A stretch of DNA of 64,000 bases from UBA2705 sp963977105 (GCA_963977105.1 CAXBNI010000001.1:682001-746000); one strand, 5' to 3'; positions 35,183 to 44,405 are shown, numbered from the stretch's first letter. Translations and numbers: made by a program. Notes: generated by a model from the letters alone, not told the origin.

Positions 35183-35352
35183 GCTGCCGCTAAACGCATA
35201 GAGTGTAAAAACTTCTGGCAATACGGAACAAACACGTTATGATCCCCACAAAAGATATTAGAGGCAGGCGATTAAATCGCTCGCAATAAAATATGCGCTA
35301 TCACACATAGTTAAGCATCTCTGATACATACAGAACAGACTGGGGAATAACT

Positions 35353-36153
35353 ATGATTGTGGAGATATCCGACAAGGGTTTCGACAAGCCGTTGATTAGA
35401 AATGAACAAAGCGACCATCCTTCGCTATTTCACCTGAATGAAATTTTCAATAAACTTGCCTTGCCGCGCCCTGATATAAGCGAAGTACAGCGTACCCATG
35501 AAAAAGGATTTAACTTATTCCTCAACCATTACGGCTGTGTGCTGCGTATGTATCCGTGGCAAAAAGGCGAGAGAAAAACAGCCTTCTCATCCATGCAATA
35601 TGGGCATGTTTATCACCATAAATCTCTACCGCCGCTTGGCGTTGTGCATTTACCACAATTTAAAATTCAAATCATGCCTGGGGTCGTACCTTATGATCGC
35701 AAGCGCCATAAATATGCCGACCTAATACAGCAAGAATATATTAGAACCATCGGCTCTAATCACGATTCTGGTGAACGTAATTTGGGATTCCGCAGTAACA
35801 AGCACACAGACGCGAATGACTTAATGCTGCTTGATACCGTCTTTCCAATTTTTAATAACTCCACCCAGCATAATGAGTACCTCGGCACGAATGTTGAACA
35901 AATCCAGCAGCGTTCCGCCTTTGTCAGTGACTTACAGGAAAGCTTTTACAAAGCATGGACGAGTGACCGTCCTTTTTACATGCAAAACTTTTGGTTTAAA
36001 TGCCGAATGGCGCATTTAAGCGGTGATCGTCTATGTACTGGCTGGCTTGATGAAGGTAACGCAACGCTAAACATGACCAATCGCGGCAAAGGTGATTTCG
36101 TACAGAAATCATTAGATTACGATTCTCGGCTACAGAAAATCTTAGGGCGCTAA
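35353..36153 (+). CDS. Unknown protein, tandem paralogue 2
   Basis: A 266-residue protein paralogous to the product at 34397-35182 (same MIVEI start, GFNLFLNHYGCVLRMYP block, QIMPGV, ERNLGFRS, LLDTV, and the FY-W and GWLDEG blocks). GGGG lies seven bases before the ATG. The 170-base gap between the two genes gives it room for its own promoter. It differs from copy 1 mainly in the middle, where a Lys/Arg-rich insertion occurs. It ends only three bases before the convergent thioesterase gene. Function unknown. Confidence 0.7.
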   Translation: MIVEISDKGFDKPLIRNEQSDHPSLFHLNEIFNKLALPRPDISEVQRTHEKGFNLFLNHYGCVLRMYPWQKGERKTAFSSMQYGHVYHHKSLPPLGVVHLPQFKIQIMPGVVPYDRKRHKYADLIQQEYIRTIGSNHDSGERNLGFRSNKHTDANDLMLLDTVFPIFNNSTQHNEYLGTNVEQIQQRSAFVSDLQESFYKAWTSDRPFYMQNFWFKCRMAHLSGDRLCTGWLDEGNATLNMTNRGKGDFVQKSLDYDSRLQKILGR

Positions 36154-36156
36154 AGG

Positions 36157-36597
36157 TTAGGCGTTGGCTTGTGCTGGCTTATCCAATACCATCACTGATA
36201 AGCGGCTAACGCACACAAGCTTGCCTGTGCCCTCTTCGTGGATTTCAGTTTGCCATACATGGAGCTTGCGTCCTGTTTGAAAAGGTTTGCATGTTCCAAT
36301 AACGCGCCCTTCGTGGACAGACCTGATATGGTTTGCATTAATCTCAATCCCGACAATCATTTGTTTTTCAGGATCAACGCACATCCATGCGGCAACAGAG
36401 CCTAATGTTTCCGACAATACGCAAGACGCGCCGCCATGCAAAATACCAAAAGGCTGCACAGTGCGGTGATCCACCGGCATGGACGCTTTAAGATAATCAT
36501 CTCCAACTTCCTCAAAATGAATGCCAACATGGGTTCCCATATTGGCATTACGGAAGCCTTCCAGATCATTGACTGTGTATGGCTTAAACCAGAGCAT
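36157..36597 (-). CDS. PaaI/YdiI-type hotdog thioesterase
   Basis: A 146-residue single hotdog-domain thioesterase. The central helix carries HGGASCVLSETLGS (residues 54-67), with Glu63 in the position of the catalytic acid of the PaaI/YdiI (DHNA-CoA hydrolase) group. The surrounding pattern, including VQPFGILHGG and VGIEINANHIRS, matches that family closely. The acyl substrate is not predictable. Followed downstream by the convergent unknown paralogue; 20 bases separate it from fabI upstream on the same strand, so the two may be co-transcribed. Confidence 0.88.
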   Translation of the reverse strand: MLWFKPYTVNDLEGFRNANMGTHVGIHFEEVGDDYLKASMPVDHRTVQPFGILHGGASCVLSETLGSVAAWMCVDPEKQMIVGIEINANHIRSVHEGRVIGTCKPFQTGRKLHVWQTEIHEEGTGKLVCVSRLSVMVLDKPAQANA

Positions 36598-36617
36598 CTC
36601 GCCCCCTATATTATTAC

Positions 36618-37466
36618 TTATTCAGCGGCTTCTACTTTTTTCGGTGCAATGCTGCTGAGAAGTTCTGCTGTTTCAGCTGCGGAATCAATCGAAACCATAC
36701 CCACTGTGTGGTAACCAGAATCAACGTGAAGCACTTCGCCTGTAACACCAGAACCAAGGTCAGAGAGCAAGTACAGGCCGCTATTACCAACTTCATCAAT
36801 TGTGACATTGCGCTGTAATGGTGAGTTTAATTCATTCCACTTCAAGATATAACGGAAATCACCAATGCCGCTCGCAGCCAATGTTTTGATAGGGCCTGCT
36901 GAAATCGCGTTAACGCGGATACCTTTGCCACCAAGGTCTGTTGCAAGGTAGCGTACAGATGCTTCCAATGCAGCCTTTGCAACGCCCATGACGTTGTAAT
37001 GTGGCATAACGCGTTCTGCGCCGTAATATGTTAGTGTAAGCAATGAACCACCTTCAGAGAGTAAAGGCGCCGCTTTTTGTGCGACTTTCGTGAATGAATA
37101 TACTGAAATATCCATTGTTCTCAGGAAATTATCACGCGTAGTGTTAAGGTATAAACCGTCAAGTTCTTTTTTGTCCGAGAATGCGACTGCATGGACAACA
37201 AAATCGATTTTGCCCCATTTTTCAGCCAAGGTGTCAAATAATGCGTCAACGCTTGCATCATCAGTAACATCACAAGGTACAATAATCTCAGCGCCGATTT
37301 TCTCCGCGAGTGGACGTACGCGTTTCTCTAAGGCGTCGCCTTGATATGTGAACGCAATTTCTGCGCCATTATCATGCAATGCTTTCGCAATGCCCCACGC
37401 AATTGAGCGCTCATTTGCCACGCCCATTATTAAACCACGTTTACCAGCCATAAGTTCTGACATCAT
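36618..37466 (-). CDS. fabI: Enoyl-ACP reductase FabI (second copy)
   Basis: NADH-dependent enoyl-ACP reductase. The 282-residue product has the FabI cofactor loop (GLIMGVANERSIAWG) and the catalytic Tyr147, Tyr157 and Lys164 in TYYGAERVMPHYNVMGVAK. It is more typical of alphaproteobacterial FabI1 than the fab-operon copy and has a 10-15 residue acidic/Lys tail. It precedes the thioesterase gene by 20 bases. Two FabI genes in one genome are known in rhizobia; their division of labour here is unknown. Confidence 0.94.
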   Translation of the reverse strand: MMSELMAGKRGLIMGVANERSIAWGIAKALHDNGAEIAFTYQGDALEKRVRPLAEKIGAEIIVPCDVTDDASVDALFDTLAEKWGKIDFVVHAVAFSDKKELDGLYLNTTRDNFLRTMDISVYSFTKVAQKAAPLLSEGGSLLTLTYYGAERVMPHYNVMGVAKAALEASVRYLATDLGGKGIRVNAISAGPIKTLAASGIGDFRYILKWNELNSPLQRNVTIDEVGNSGLYLLSDLGSGVTGEVLHVDSGYHTVGMVSIDSAAETAELLSSIAPKKVEAAE

Positions 37467-37649
37467 ACTTACCTTTTTATTCGCTACATATCTTCGTTTA
37501 GCTCAAATTTCAAAATTAACTTGTGCATCCTACACATAAAAGCACAGAGGTCAAATAGACAAATAGTATTTTATCTTCTTAACCTACAAAATTATTAATT
37601 TTTATGATAGTATTATCCCAGTTATAAATCCCTGTGCGAGACCCCATTC

Positions 37650-39272
37650 ATGGCCATTCTGTATAAAAACGCAAAACTCATTTGCCAAAACCTTTCGAAA
37701 ACTGTCAATGAAATGCAGCATGGCCTGTCCTTTTTTGCCATACCGCACCATGATGGACAGCGTAATGATGCGCTCACCATCGAAGCCACAAACTTTTCAG
37801 GCCACAAAGCCGAACAGTTTATGCGCCGTATCATTAGTAACAACCGCTTAAAAGATGACCAGACATCATATCTGGGCGCAGCCGTTGCCTTTGAGCAGGG
37901 TCTATTTGGTATGTATTACAAAGCATTGAGGATATCATTATTAACCGTCAACATTGACCAATATGATGACTTGAATGAACTTAAGGCCGATTTATATCAT
38001 CATTTATGGCTTGCCCTTAACAAAGATGCCGAAATTAAAAAAGCCGAGCATGGCGGGCAGCATGAGCACCATAAATATCCCATGAAATCTGACAAGCTCG
38101 CCTTAACGCGCCGCAACTTAAACGCAGATATATTTTCTGTTTTGATGCAGTCTTTCGAAAACATTCCTGATGCCCCGCTCACGCTTGGTAAAACACGTTC
38201 TACGCAAGCTGTGAAGGCTGAGCCGTCACATAAAGCTTTATATTACGCATTCCCACTTGCGATGGAGGCATGTCAGTTTTTGCTAGACGACCTGCAACGC
38301 ATGCCCATTAATCAGCAATCACAAATTACGATTGCCTTAAAACTCGCCGAAGAAGTCTCAAGTAACGTTAACGATGAAAGCATTCAGAGTTGGTGGGAAT
38401 TTGCAGAGCCTGCGGCGACAATGGCGTGGCTGGATTACTCAAAGCAAGAAATACTCAGCGCCTGCGTCAATAGTGGTTTAGATCCACTTATTCGTGCAAA
38501 TGGCATTTTGTTACAAGAAATCCTTGATGTTGAACTGCTCTCTCCTAAGGATCTGAAATCAATATATAACAGTTTTGGCGACAAGGCTGCCCTTAAAGAA
38601 CTTCATGAAGAACAAGGGGATACCTCATTTGAAGAAGCGCTGATCCAAGGCATTAAAACGTCGAGCAACCGCCCATTCCTCGATGAAGCACTATTTCAAA
38701 ACGAACGGTTAAGCCAAGGCAAAGCGCTTGGCTGGACAGCATCCGCACTTCAAGCCTCCGCCAAAGCGTTTGATAAAGCATTAAAAACAGGGCGCACACC
38801 TGAACAAGCCGCGCGCCTCGAATATGAAGGCGTCAAATCGCATAGCGAATGGGAATCATTAGAGTCTTTAAGTCATAAAATTCTTGAGGCACGCCAAGAT
38901 GGAGGTACAACTACATTAGAGGGCGTTGTGGACCATTATGCCGAAAATCAAGATTACCGGAACATATTAGAATCTTTCGAGAAGACACTGGCTGATCCTG
39001 CATATACAAGTAAACTTTCTGTTGACCCCTCACCTGTTATGCCCGCAGCAAAGCCTGCAGGCCCCGCGCCGCAAACGCCCGCACTTGAGTTAAGCGCGGC
39101 ACCGCAGCAAGCTGCAACGCCCGCGACACCTGCCGCTGCCCCTGCTATGGGCGGCATGGGCGGCATGGGCGGCGGCCCGCCATTACGGGCATCAAAGCCT
39201 TTGGGCAAAAACATACCCCCACTTGAAAAGCAAGATGTTCAAACCAGCCCAACTGACGATGAACAATCCTAA
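37650..39272 (+). CDS. Large unknown protein with Pro/Ala/Gly-rich tail
   Basis: A 540-residue protein that I do not recognise. Residues 1-430 look helical and soluble, with a His-rich patch near 130 (EHGGQHEHHKYP) and several WW/W motifs around 255-270. The last 90 residues are low complexity: Pro/Ala-rich, then a GGMGGMGGGPP stretch at about 505-516. There is no export signal. The start has a poor Shine-Dalgarno. It is the only gene before a bidirectional terminator. The tail may tether or phase-separate, but that is a guess. Confidence 0.7.
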   Translation: MAILYKNAKLICQNLSKTVNEMQHGLSFFAIPHHDGQRNDALTIEATNFSGHKAEQFMRRIISNNRLKDDQTSYLGAAVAFEQGLFGMYYKALRISLLTVNIDQYDDLNELKADLYHHLWLALNKDAEIKKAEHGGQHEHHKYPMKSDKLALTRRNLNADIFSVLMQSFENIPDAPLTLGKTRSTQAVKAEPSHKALYYAFPLAMEACQFLLDDLQRMPINQQSQITIALKLAEEVSSNVNDESIQSWWEFAEPAATMAWLDYSKQEILSACVNSGLDPLIRANGILLQEILDVELLSPKDLKSIYNSFGDKAALKELHEEQGDTSFEEALIQGIKTSSNRPFLDEALFQNERLSQGKALGWTASALQASAKAFDKALKTGRTPEQAARLEYEGVKSHSEWESLESLSHKILEARQDGGTTTLEGVVDHYAENQDYRNILESFEKTLADPAYTSKLSVDPSPVMPAAKPAGPAPQTPALELSAAPQQAATPATPAAAPAMGGMGGMGGGPPLRASKPLGKNIPPLEKQDVQTSPTDDEQS

Positions 39273-39300
39273 AGCATTCATTGCCCTTATTTGAACGTAA

Positions 39301-39330
39301 AAAAACGCAGCTAAATCTAGCTGCGTTTTA
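39301..39330. terminator. Bidirectional terminator
   Basis: CGCAGCTA and TAGCTGCG arms, four-base loop, A run before and T run after. It lies between the convergent 540-residue gene and the glycine-zipper lipoprotein gene. Confidence 0.9.
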
Positions 39331-39354
39331 TCATTTATACCGTCATCTTGCGTG

Positions 39355-39825
39355 TTAGATAACTTTCCACGAGCCATTTTTATCTTGGCATGCTGTGCCG
39401 TAAGCTGTCTCAGCTTTGCCATCGATGTAGATGGTTTGCTTATACTCACGGCAATAACGACCGCTGTTTTCTGCATATCCATCTTTGACAGGCGTAATGT
39501 CACCAGCGTTACCGCTTTCAGGGTTGTTCCATGAAATAGTTTCACCAATTGGGGCTTTATGTGCAGATTCTGCAGCGCGTTCCGCGTAAACCAAATCAGC
39601 TTTATCCAAAGATGCGCCAATCTCATTACCGAGGAATGCACCGAGCAACGTACCTGCGCCAACAGCCCACATACGACCTGAACCGCCACCGACTTGAGAG
39701 CCAGCAAGCCCCCCCAGAACAGCGCCGCCAACAGTGCCCACTTGTGACTTATTAATACCAGTTTGTTCACATGCTGTAAGTGACAACATTGCAAAAATTG
39801 TAACTACCGAAAATATCTTTCTCAT
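39355..39825 (-). CDS. Glycine-zipper lipoprotein (17 kDa antigen-like)
   Basis: A 156-residue outer-membrane-type lipoprotein. From the ATG at 39825, which follows TAGGAGAT, the signal sequence runs to the lipobox LTAC (Cys19). A glycine zipper at about 27-72 follows (GGAVLGGLAGSQVGGGSG and GAFLGNEIG), then a C-terminal domain with two cysteines. This layout matches the rickettsial 17 kDa surface antigen family. The frame open up to 39891 only adds a non-homologous leader. It is divergent from pdxH. Confidence 0.88.
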   Translation of the reverse strand: MRKIFSVVTIFAMLSLTACEQTGINKSQVGTVGGAVLGGLAGSQVGGGSGRMWAVGAGTLLGAFLGNEIGASLDKADLVYAERAAESAHKAPIGETISWNNPESGNAGDITPVKDGYAENSGRYCREYKQTIYIDGKAETAYGTACQDKNGSWKVI

Positions 39826-39917
39826 TATTGATCTCCTAATTTGAAAAAAATCTATATATATAGATGAAGTATTAGGGTAGAAAAGCAACATATAAATGAA
39901 ATAAGGGTATTTTTTCT

Positions 39918-40523
39918 ATGAATATAGGCATGAATAGCATCACTGACCCCATCGGGCATATTCAGCAATGGTTAAACGAGGCCGAAAAAACCGAATCTCG
40001 TGACCCAAACGCAATGTCACTTGCAACTGTAGGGCATGATATGTTGCCTGATATTCGTACAGTTTTATTAAAAGAAATCGCGCCTGAGGGCTTATATTTC
40101 TACACAAATCACAATAGCGCAAAAGCCAAAGAGCTGTCCGAGAACCCAAAGGCCGCAATCTGCCTTTATTGGAAATCATTAAACAGGCAGGTGCGTGTCC
40201 GCGGAAACGTTAGCTCGGCGAGCAAAGAGAAGTCAGATAGCTATTTTGCGACTCGCCACCCGCAAAGCCAAGCCGGCGCATGGGCATCACAACAATCCCA
40301 GCCTATGGAATCACGCGAAGCCTTTGAAAAAGGTGTGAAAGATGTCCTTCATAAATATAAGGATAAAGACGCTATTCCGCGCCCTCCGAATTGGGGTGGA
40401 TATATAATTGCGCCTTTATCCATAGAATTCTGGCAAGAAGGGGAATATCGCTTGCATACACGCCACGTGTTTACTAGAAATAGTGAGGATTCATCGTGGG
40501 ACAAGACGATCTTGTATCCATAA
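39918..40523 (+). CDS. pdxH: Pyridoxamine 5'-phosphate oxidase
   Basis: FMN enzyme that oxidises PNP/PMP to PLP. The 201-residue split-barrel product has the FMN/PLP blocks PDIRTVLLKEI, YTNHNSAKAKELSENPKAA, RQVRVRG, the SYFATRHPQSQAGAWASQQS region, and the C-terminal block PPNWGGYIIAPLSIEFWQ. Length is slightly short because of its compact N-terminus. 32 bases separate it from htpG, so the two may be co-transcribed. Confidence 0.95.
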   Translation: MNIGMNSITDPIGHIQQWLNEAEKTESRDPNAMSLATVGHDMLPDIRTVLLKEIAPEGLYFYTNHNSAKAKELSENPKAAICLYWKSLNRQVRVRGNVSSASKEKSDSYFATRHPQSQAGAWASQQSQPMESREAFEKGVKDVLHKYKDKDAIPRPPNWGGYIIAPLSIEFWQEGEYRLHTRHVFTRNSEDSSWDKTILYP

Positions 40524-40555
40524 GACAACCAACTGATATTGATGACAGGTAAAAC

Positions 40556-42496
40556 ATGACCACAGAAAATCTAGACTTTAGCGCTGACGTATCAAGATTA
40601 TTAGATATTGTAGCCAACGCACTTTATTCTAACCGTGACGTATTCCTACGTGAACTTATTTCAAACGCCGCAGATGCATGTGACCGCCTGCGTTACGACG
40701 CCTTAAGTAATGAAAAGCTTATCAAAGGCGATAGCGATTTGCGCATTGAAATTCGTAAAGATGCGACATCGCGTAAAATTTACATCTGTGATAATGGCGT
40801 TGGCATGAACCGTGATGATCTCGTCGATAACCTTGGGACAATCGCTCGTTCAGGCACAAGCAAAATTATGGACGCCATTAAATCACAACAAGAGTCTGGC
40901 ACAAAAGGTGATTTGAACCTTATTGGCCAGTTCGGAGTCGGTTTTTATGCCAGCTTCACCGTATCAGACCACGTTGAAGTTATTTCACGCAAAGCCGGTG
41001 ATAAAGAAACATGGCTTTGGACATCGGATGGCAAGACAGGTTACTCCATCGAAAGCGCAAACAAAGAACAAGAAAAATTACTTATTGGCCCGCGCGGCAC
41101 AACAATCATCCTCACGGTTAAAGATGACGGCAGTGATTATTTAATTGATGAGCGTCTAAAACACATCATCCTGACTTATTCTGACCATATCGACATTCCA
41201 ATTTATGTTGGCTATAAAGATGAGCTAGAAGAAGGCCAGAAATGGGAAGCCGTTAACACAGCCTCAGCCCTTTGGTTGCGCCCAAAATCTGAAATTACGA
41301 CAGAACAATATAATGCCTTTTTCGGTCACTTAAGTGGCGGTTACGGCGTTGATGAACCGCTTTCCACGCTACACTGGAAAGCTGAAGGTACATTGGAGTT
41401 CACCTCGTTACTATTCGTCCCTTCTCTGCGACCTTGGGATCTTTACGACCCTTCACGCAAGGCGGGTTTACAGCTCTATGTGAAGCGCGTATTCATTACA
41501 GATAAATGTGAAGAACTTCTCCACCCTTGGCTACGTTTTGTACAAGGCATTGTTGATTGCCAAGACTTGCCGTTAAATATTTCACGCGAAATGTTGCAGC
41601 ATAATATGGTTCTGCAAAAAATTCGCACCGCGATTACACGCCGTGTCTTAAAAGACCTCAACAAGCTTTCTGAAAATGACCCGGTTGCATTCGAAGCGTT
41701 CTGGCTACAATTCGGCCCCGTGATTAAAGAAGGACTTTATGACGCAGTTCAACACCGTGACGAAATTTTCAAAATATGCCGTTTTTACTCCACGCACGAG
41801 GATGGAAAAATGACAACATTGGAAGATTACGTATCACGTATGGGCGACGGTCAAAAATCAATCTTCTATATTAGTGGTGCGAAAGCCCAAGCCTTAAAAA
41901 ACAGCCCACAAATTGAGGGTTTCAAGGCACGTGGCATTGAAGTGTTATTGCTCGAAGATACGATTGATGATTTTTGGATACAAAGCGCGATGGGCTTCAA
42001 AGACCACCCGCTTGTGTCTGTCACTAAAGGCGATATTGACCTTGATAATATTGCCCAAAGTTCTGACGAAAAAGCAAAAGACAAAACCGACGATGATAAA
42101 AAGGAAGATAAGAAGGATGACGCAACCCTCGTTACACTTATTGACCGGATGAAAATTATCCTTGGTGATGAAATTGGTGATGTCCGGACATCGACGCGCC
42201 TGACAAGCTCCCCTGTTTGTTTGGTTGCTGGCGACAAAGAAGCCGACCTCAACCTTGAAAAAATGCTCCGCCTACAGCAGCAATATCAAAGCGAGTCTAA
42301 GCGCATATTGGAAATTAACGCGACACATCCATTAATCATGAGAATGGCCGAAATCGCCGCAAATGATACCAGTGAAAAGCTTGAAAAAGCGACGCATTTA
42401 TTACTCGATCAAGCGCGCATCATTCAAGGCGAGTCGGTTAGCGACCCAACAAGCTTTGCGCAGAACATGTCGGACTTTATTCAAAGCGGCATTTAA
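40556..42496 (+). CDS. htpG: Molecular chaperone HtpG (Hsp90)
   Basis: Bacterial Hsp90 ATPase that helps client proteins fold. The 646-residue product has the GHKL nucleotide pocket in order (LRELISNAADACDRLR, DNGVGMNRDD and GQFGVGFYASF), the middle-domain catalytic loop after YVKRVFITD, and the C-terminal dimerisation domain after a Lys/Asp-rich linker around residue 505-520. Length is in the family range. Terminator downstream. Confidence 0.97.
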   Translation: MTTENLDFSADVSRLLDIVANALYSNRDVFLRELISNAADACDRLRYDALSNEKLIKGDSDLRIEIRKDATSRKIYICDNGVGMNRDDLVDNLGTIARSGTSKIMDAIKSQQESGTKGDLNLIGQFGVGFYASFTVSDHVEVISRKAGDKETWLWTSDGKTGYSIESANKEQEKLLIGPRGTTIILTVKDDGSDYLIDERLKHIILTYSDHIDIPIYVGYKDELEEGQKWEAVNTASALWLRPKSEITTEQYNAFFGHLSGGYGVDEPLSTLHWKAEGTLEFTSLLFVPSLRPWDLYDPSRKAGLQLYVKRVFITDKCEELLHPWLRFVQGIVDCQDLPLNISREMLQHNMVLQKIRTAITRRVLKDLNKLSENDPVAFEAFWLQFGPVIKEGLYDAVQHRDEIFKICRFYSTHEDGKMTTLEDYVSRMGDGQKSIFYISGAKAQALKNSPQIEGFKARGIEVLLLEDTIDDFWIQSAMGFKDHPLVSVTKGDIDLDNIAQSSDEKAKDKTDDDKKEDKKDDATLVTLIDRMKIILGDEIGDVRTSTRLTSSPVCLVAGDKEADLNLEKMLRLQQQYQSESKRILEINATHPLIMRMAEIAANDTSEKLEKATHLLLDQARIIQGESVSDPTSFAQNMSDFIQSGI

Positions 42497-42516
42497 AGCT
42501 TCAATTATAGACAATA

Positions 42517-42547
42517 AAAAACGGCGCTAAATCAGCGCCGTTTTTTT
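42517..42547. terminator. Bidirectional terminator, htpG / Gln-rich gene
   Basis: ACGGCGCT and AGCGCCGT arms with a five-base loop, A run before and seven T's after, between the htpG stop codon and the convergent 59-residue gene. Confidence 0.93.
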
Positions 42548-42575
42548 ATATTCTGATGTCTCACTAAAAAAACGA

Positions 42576-42755
42576 TTAGATGACGATATCCAACAAAGTG
42601 CCACGCACTGCGTTTTTAGGGATTTGGTTGCCTTCATCCAATTGTTGGTTGACGGCTTTGACATCTTGCTCAGCATTAGCTTTAACAACATTTTGCTGGC
42701 TTTGAAGCTGCGTCGTTTGCGCAGAATTCGTGGACACACCTGACAATATATTCAT
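42576..42755 (-). CDS. 59-residue Gln/Asn-rich small protein
   Basis: A small protein on the minus strand, 59 residues, that begins with NILSGVS, continues with a helical Gln/Ala/Asn/Val-rich middle (TTQLQSQQNVVKANAEQD) and ends GTLLDIVI. It is a sensible product with a GGGA-type Shine-Dalgarno before the ATG and a terminator beyond the stop, while the longer frame over the same bases is a low-complexity artefact. The layout recalls small flagellum-associated (YjfB-like) proteins, but I cannot confirm that. Confidence 0.7.
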   Translation of the reverse strand: MNILSGVSTNSAQTTQLQSQQNVVKANAEQDVKAVNQQLDEGNQIPKNAVRGTLLDIVI

Positions 42756-42848
42756 ATCTAATTCCCGTAACTATAACTTTTAATATAATGAATACTAAGT
42801 ATATCATATTTCCCTACTAAATACCAAATAACCTTTCCCGCGTACAAA

Positions 42849-42877
42849 TTGACGCAAGCCCGCCGCTTGATTATGAT
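42849..42877 (+). promoter_or_regulatory. Sigma70-type promoter of the ribokinase gene
   Basis: TTGACG at 42849-42854 and TATGAT at 42872-42877 are separated by exactly 17 bases. Transcription would start near 42884, about 20 bases before the ribokinase ATG. Confidence 0.7.
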
Positions 42878-42906
42878 GATGCGTAACAACATGATTTGAG
42901 GCTATA

Positions 42907-43860
42907 ATGCACGTTATTATTTTTGGCTCCCTAAATACGGATCTATGCTACCAGTTAGATGACTTCCCCCTCGCCGGTGAAACCATAAGCGCACTTAACT
43001 TTACTGTGCTTAATGGCGGCAAAGGTGCTAATCAGGCAGTATCAGCAGCCCGCAGCGGCGCGAATACCGTTATGATTGGCGCCGTTGGTGATGATGATTA
43101 CGGCAGCGCGCATATAGAAGCTCTCAATTCAGAAGGCATTAATACGCAGCATATTGCACGTGAAAACGCCCCGACAGGTACGGCAAATATTTACATTAAC
43201 AAAGCTGGTGAAAATAATATTGTTTTAAACGCTGGCGCTAATGGGCTTTCCAGCGCCGCCCAGCTTAAACAGTGCGGCCTGAACAAAGGGGATATTCTTA
43301 TTGTACAAATGGAAATCAGCCATAACGAAATTATAGGCGCTCTCGCATACGCAAAAAGCTGCGACGCTATGACAATATTGAACCTTGCCCCTGCGCCGAA
43401 AATTTTCCCTGACGGCTTGCTAGATAATGTTGATTATTTAATCGCGAATGAATTAGAAGCGCAAAGTGCTTGCACGCAGATCGCCCCTAAGTCAGACCAA
43501 ATGAGCCTATCATATGCAGAGCAAGCGAAACTTATATCTGGCGCAATGCAAAGCCACTGCATCATAACCCTTGGCGCAGATGGGGTTTATGCGTACATGA
43601 CGGATGGCACAACATACACAGCGCCAGCAATGCCGATAGATGCGCAAGACTTGATTGATACAACTGGCGCGGGGGATGCTTTTGCGGGCGCATTTGCCGC
43701 AGCCCTATCCAAAGATAGAGGTGACGTCGGGGGCGCTCTGCGCTTCGCAGCCTACGCAGGCAGCCTTGCCTGTTTAAAACTTGGTGCGCAATCCGCCCTG
43801 CCCCATGCGGCAGCAGTCATAGCAGCATTGAACGCTACGCACACAGACACTGCTACATAA
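42907..43860 (+). CDS. rbsK: Ribokinase (PfkB family)
   Basis: ATP-dependent sugar kinase. The 317-residue product has PfkB signature 1 (NGGKGANQAVSAAR, residues 36-49) and signature 2 with the catalytic base Asp257 in DTTGAGDAFAG, plus the substrate-side GSLNTDL motif at the N-terminus that is typical of ribokinases. It is one of three PfkB-family genes within 10 kb. A strong sigma70-type promoter precedes it. It converges on the Hpt-like gene. Confidence 0.88.
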   Translation: MHVIIFGSLNTDLCYQLDDFPLAGETISALNFTVLNGGKGANQAVSAARSGANTVMIGAVGDDDYGSAHIEALNSEGINTQHIARENAPTGTANIYINKAGENNIVLNAGANGLSSAAQLKQCGLNKGDILIVQMEISHNEIIGALAYAKSCDAMTILNLAPAPKIFPDGLLDNVDYLIANELEAQSACTQIAPKSDQMSLSYAEQAKLISGAMQSHCIITLGADGVYAYMTDGTTYTAPAMPIDAQDLIDTTGAGDAFAGAFAAALSKDRGDVGGALRFAAYAGSLACLKLGAQSALPHAAAVIAALNATHTDTAT

Positions 43861-43874
43861 CGAACGGTTTATAT

Positions 43875-44357
43875 TTAGTACTTTTTTAAATAACGCTCAC
43901 AGGCAAGCCGAAGCTCCTGCGTTAGGGGCTTCAAAGCGGTGATGTCCTGATCATGCTTAAGGTCTTTATCTACGACTGTATGAAGGATGGATTTAAAAGC
44001 ATCCAGTATTTCGCATAGGTCATCATTTACACGCTCTACATGCTCTAATAGGTGCAAGGTGTCTTGCGCAACGTTAGATATTGTTTGGTAGCCAAACATT
44101 GCGCCATGAGCTTTTAATGTCATTACTGGTGTAAGCAGTGCTAATTGCTCTATCGTACTTAAAGATGCGCAATCCTTAACCTCTGAAATGGCTTGGTCAA
44201 GATTGATAATTTGTTCTTTCACATATGCGCCGAACTCAACATTACTTTTCTGTAGTAAATCTTCTGCGCGCTCAATCCGCAGCGGCGATATGCCGCCTGA
44301 ACCAACTTTATCCTTTAATGAATTGAGGCGTTTTCTCTCTGTGTTTTTATCACTCAT
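43875..44357 (-). CDS. Hpt-like partner of the response regulator, copy 2
   Basis: A 160-residue, mainly helical protein, paralogous to the one at 8681-9241: KVGSGGIS near the N-terminus and VMTLKAHGAMFGY (residues 78-90) as the core. Compared with the Hpt consensus AHDLKGQGGxFGY, the phospho-His position is Met79; the nearby His84 is at the place usually held by Gln. Adjacent to the response regulator, which it follows by 48 bases, the same order as in copy 1. Probable regulator-binding protein; biochemical role unknown. Confidence 0.75.
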   Translation of the reverse strand: MSDKNTERKRLNSLKDKVGSGGISPLRIERAEDLLQKSNVEFGAYVKEQIINLDQAISEVKDCASLSTIEQLALLTPVMTLKAHGAMFGYQTISNVAQDTLHLLEHVERVNDDLCEILDAFKSILHTVVDKDLKHDQDITALKPLTQELRLACERYLKKY

Positions 44358-44405
44358 ATACTTACAATGTTACTCGCGCCGTTAAGTGTTAAATGTCACT
44401 ATATT

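Noticed and set aside
39192..39794. A 200-residue minus-strand frame
   Set aside because: It overlaps the glycine-zipper lipoprotein and the end of the 540-residue gene; it is a shadow of both.
42527..42739. A 70-residue minus-strand frame
   Set aside because: It overlaps the better-supported 59-residue gene in another frame, runs into the terminator stem, and has an implausible Lys/Ser/Leu composition.
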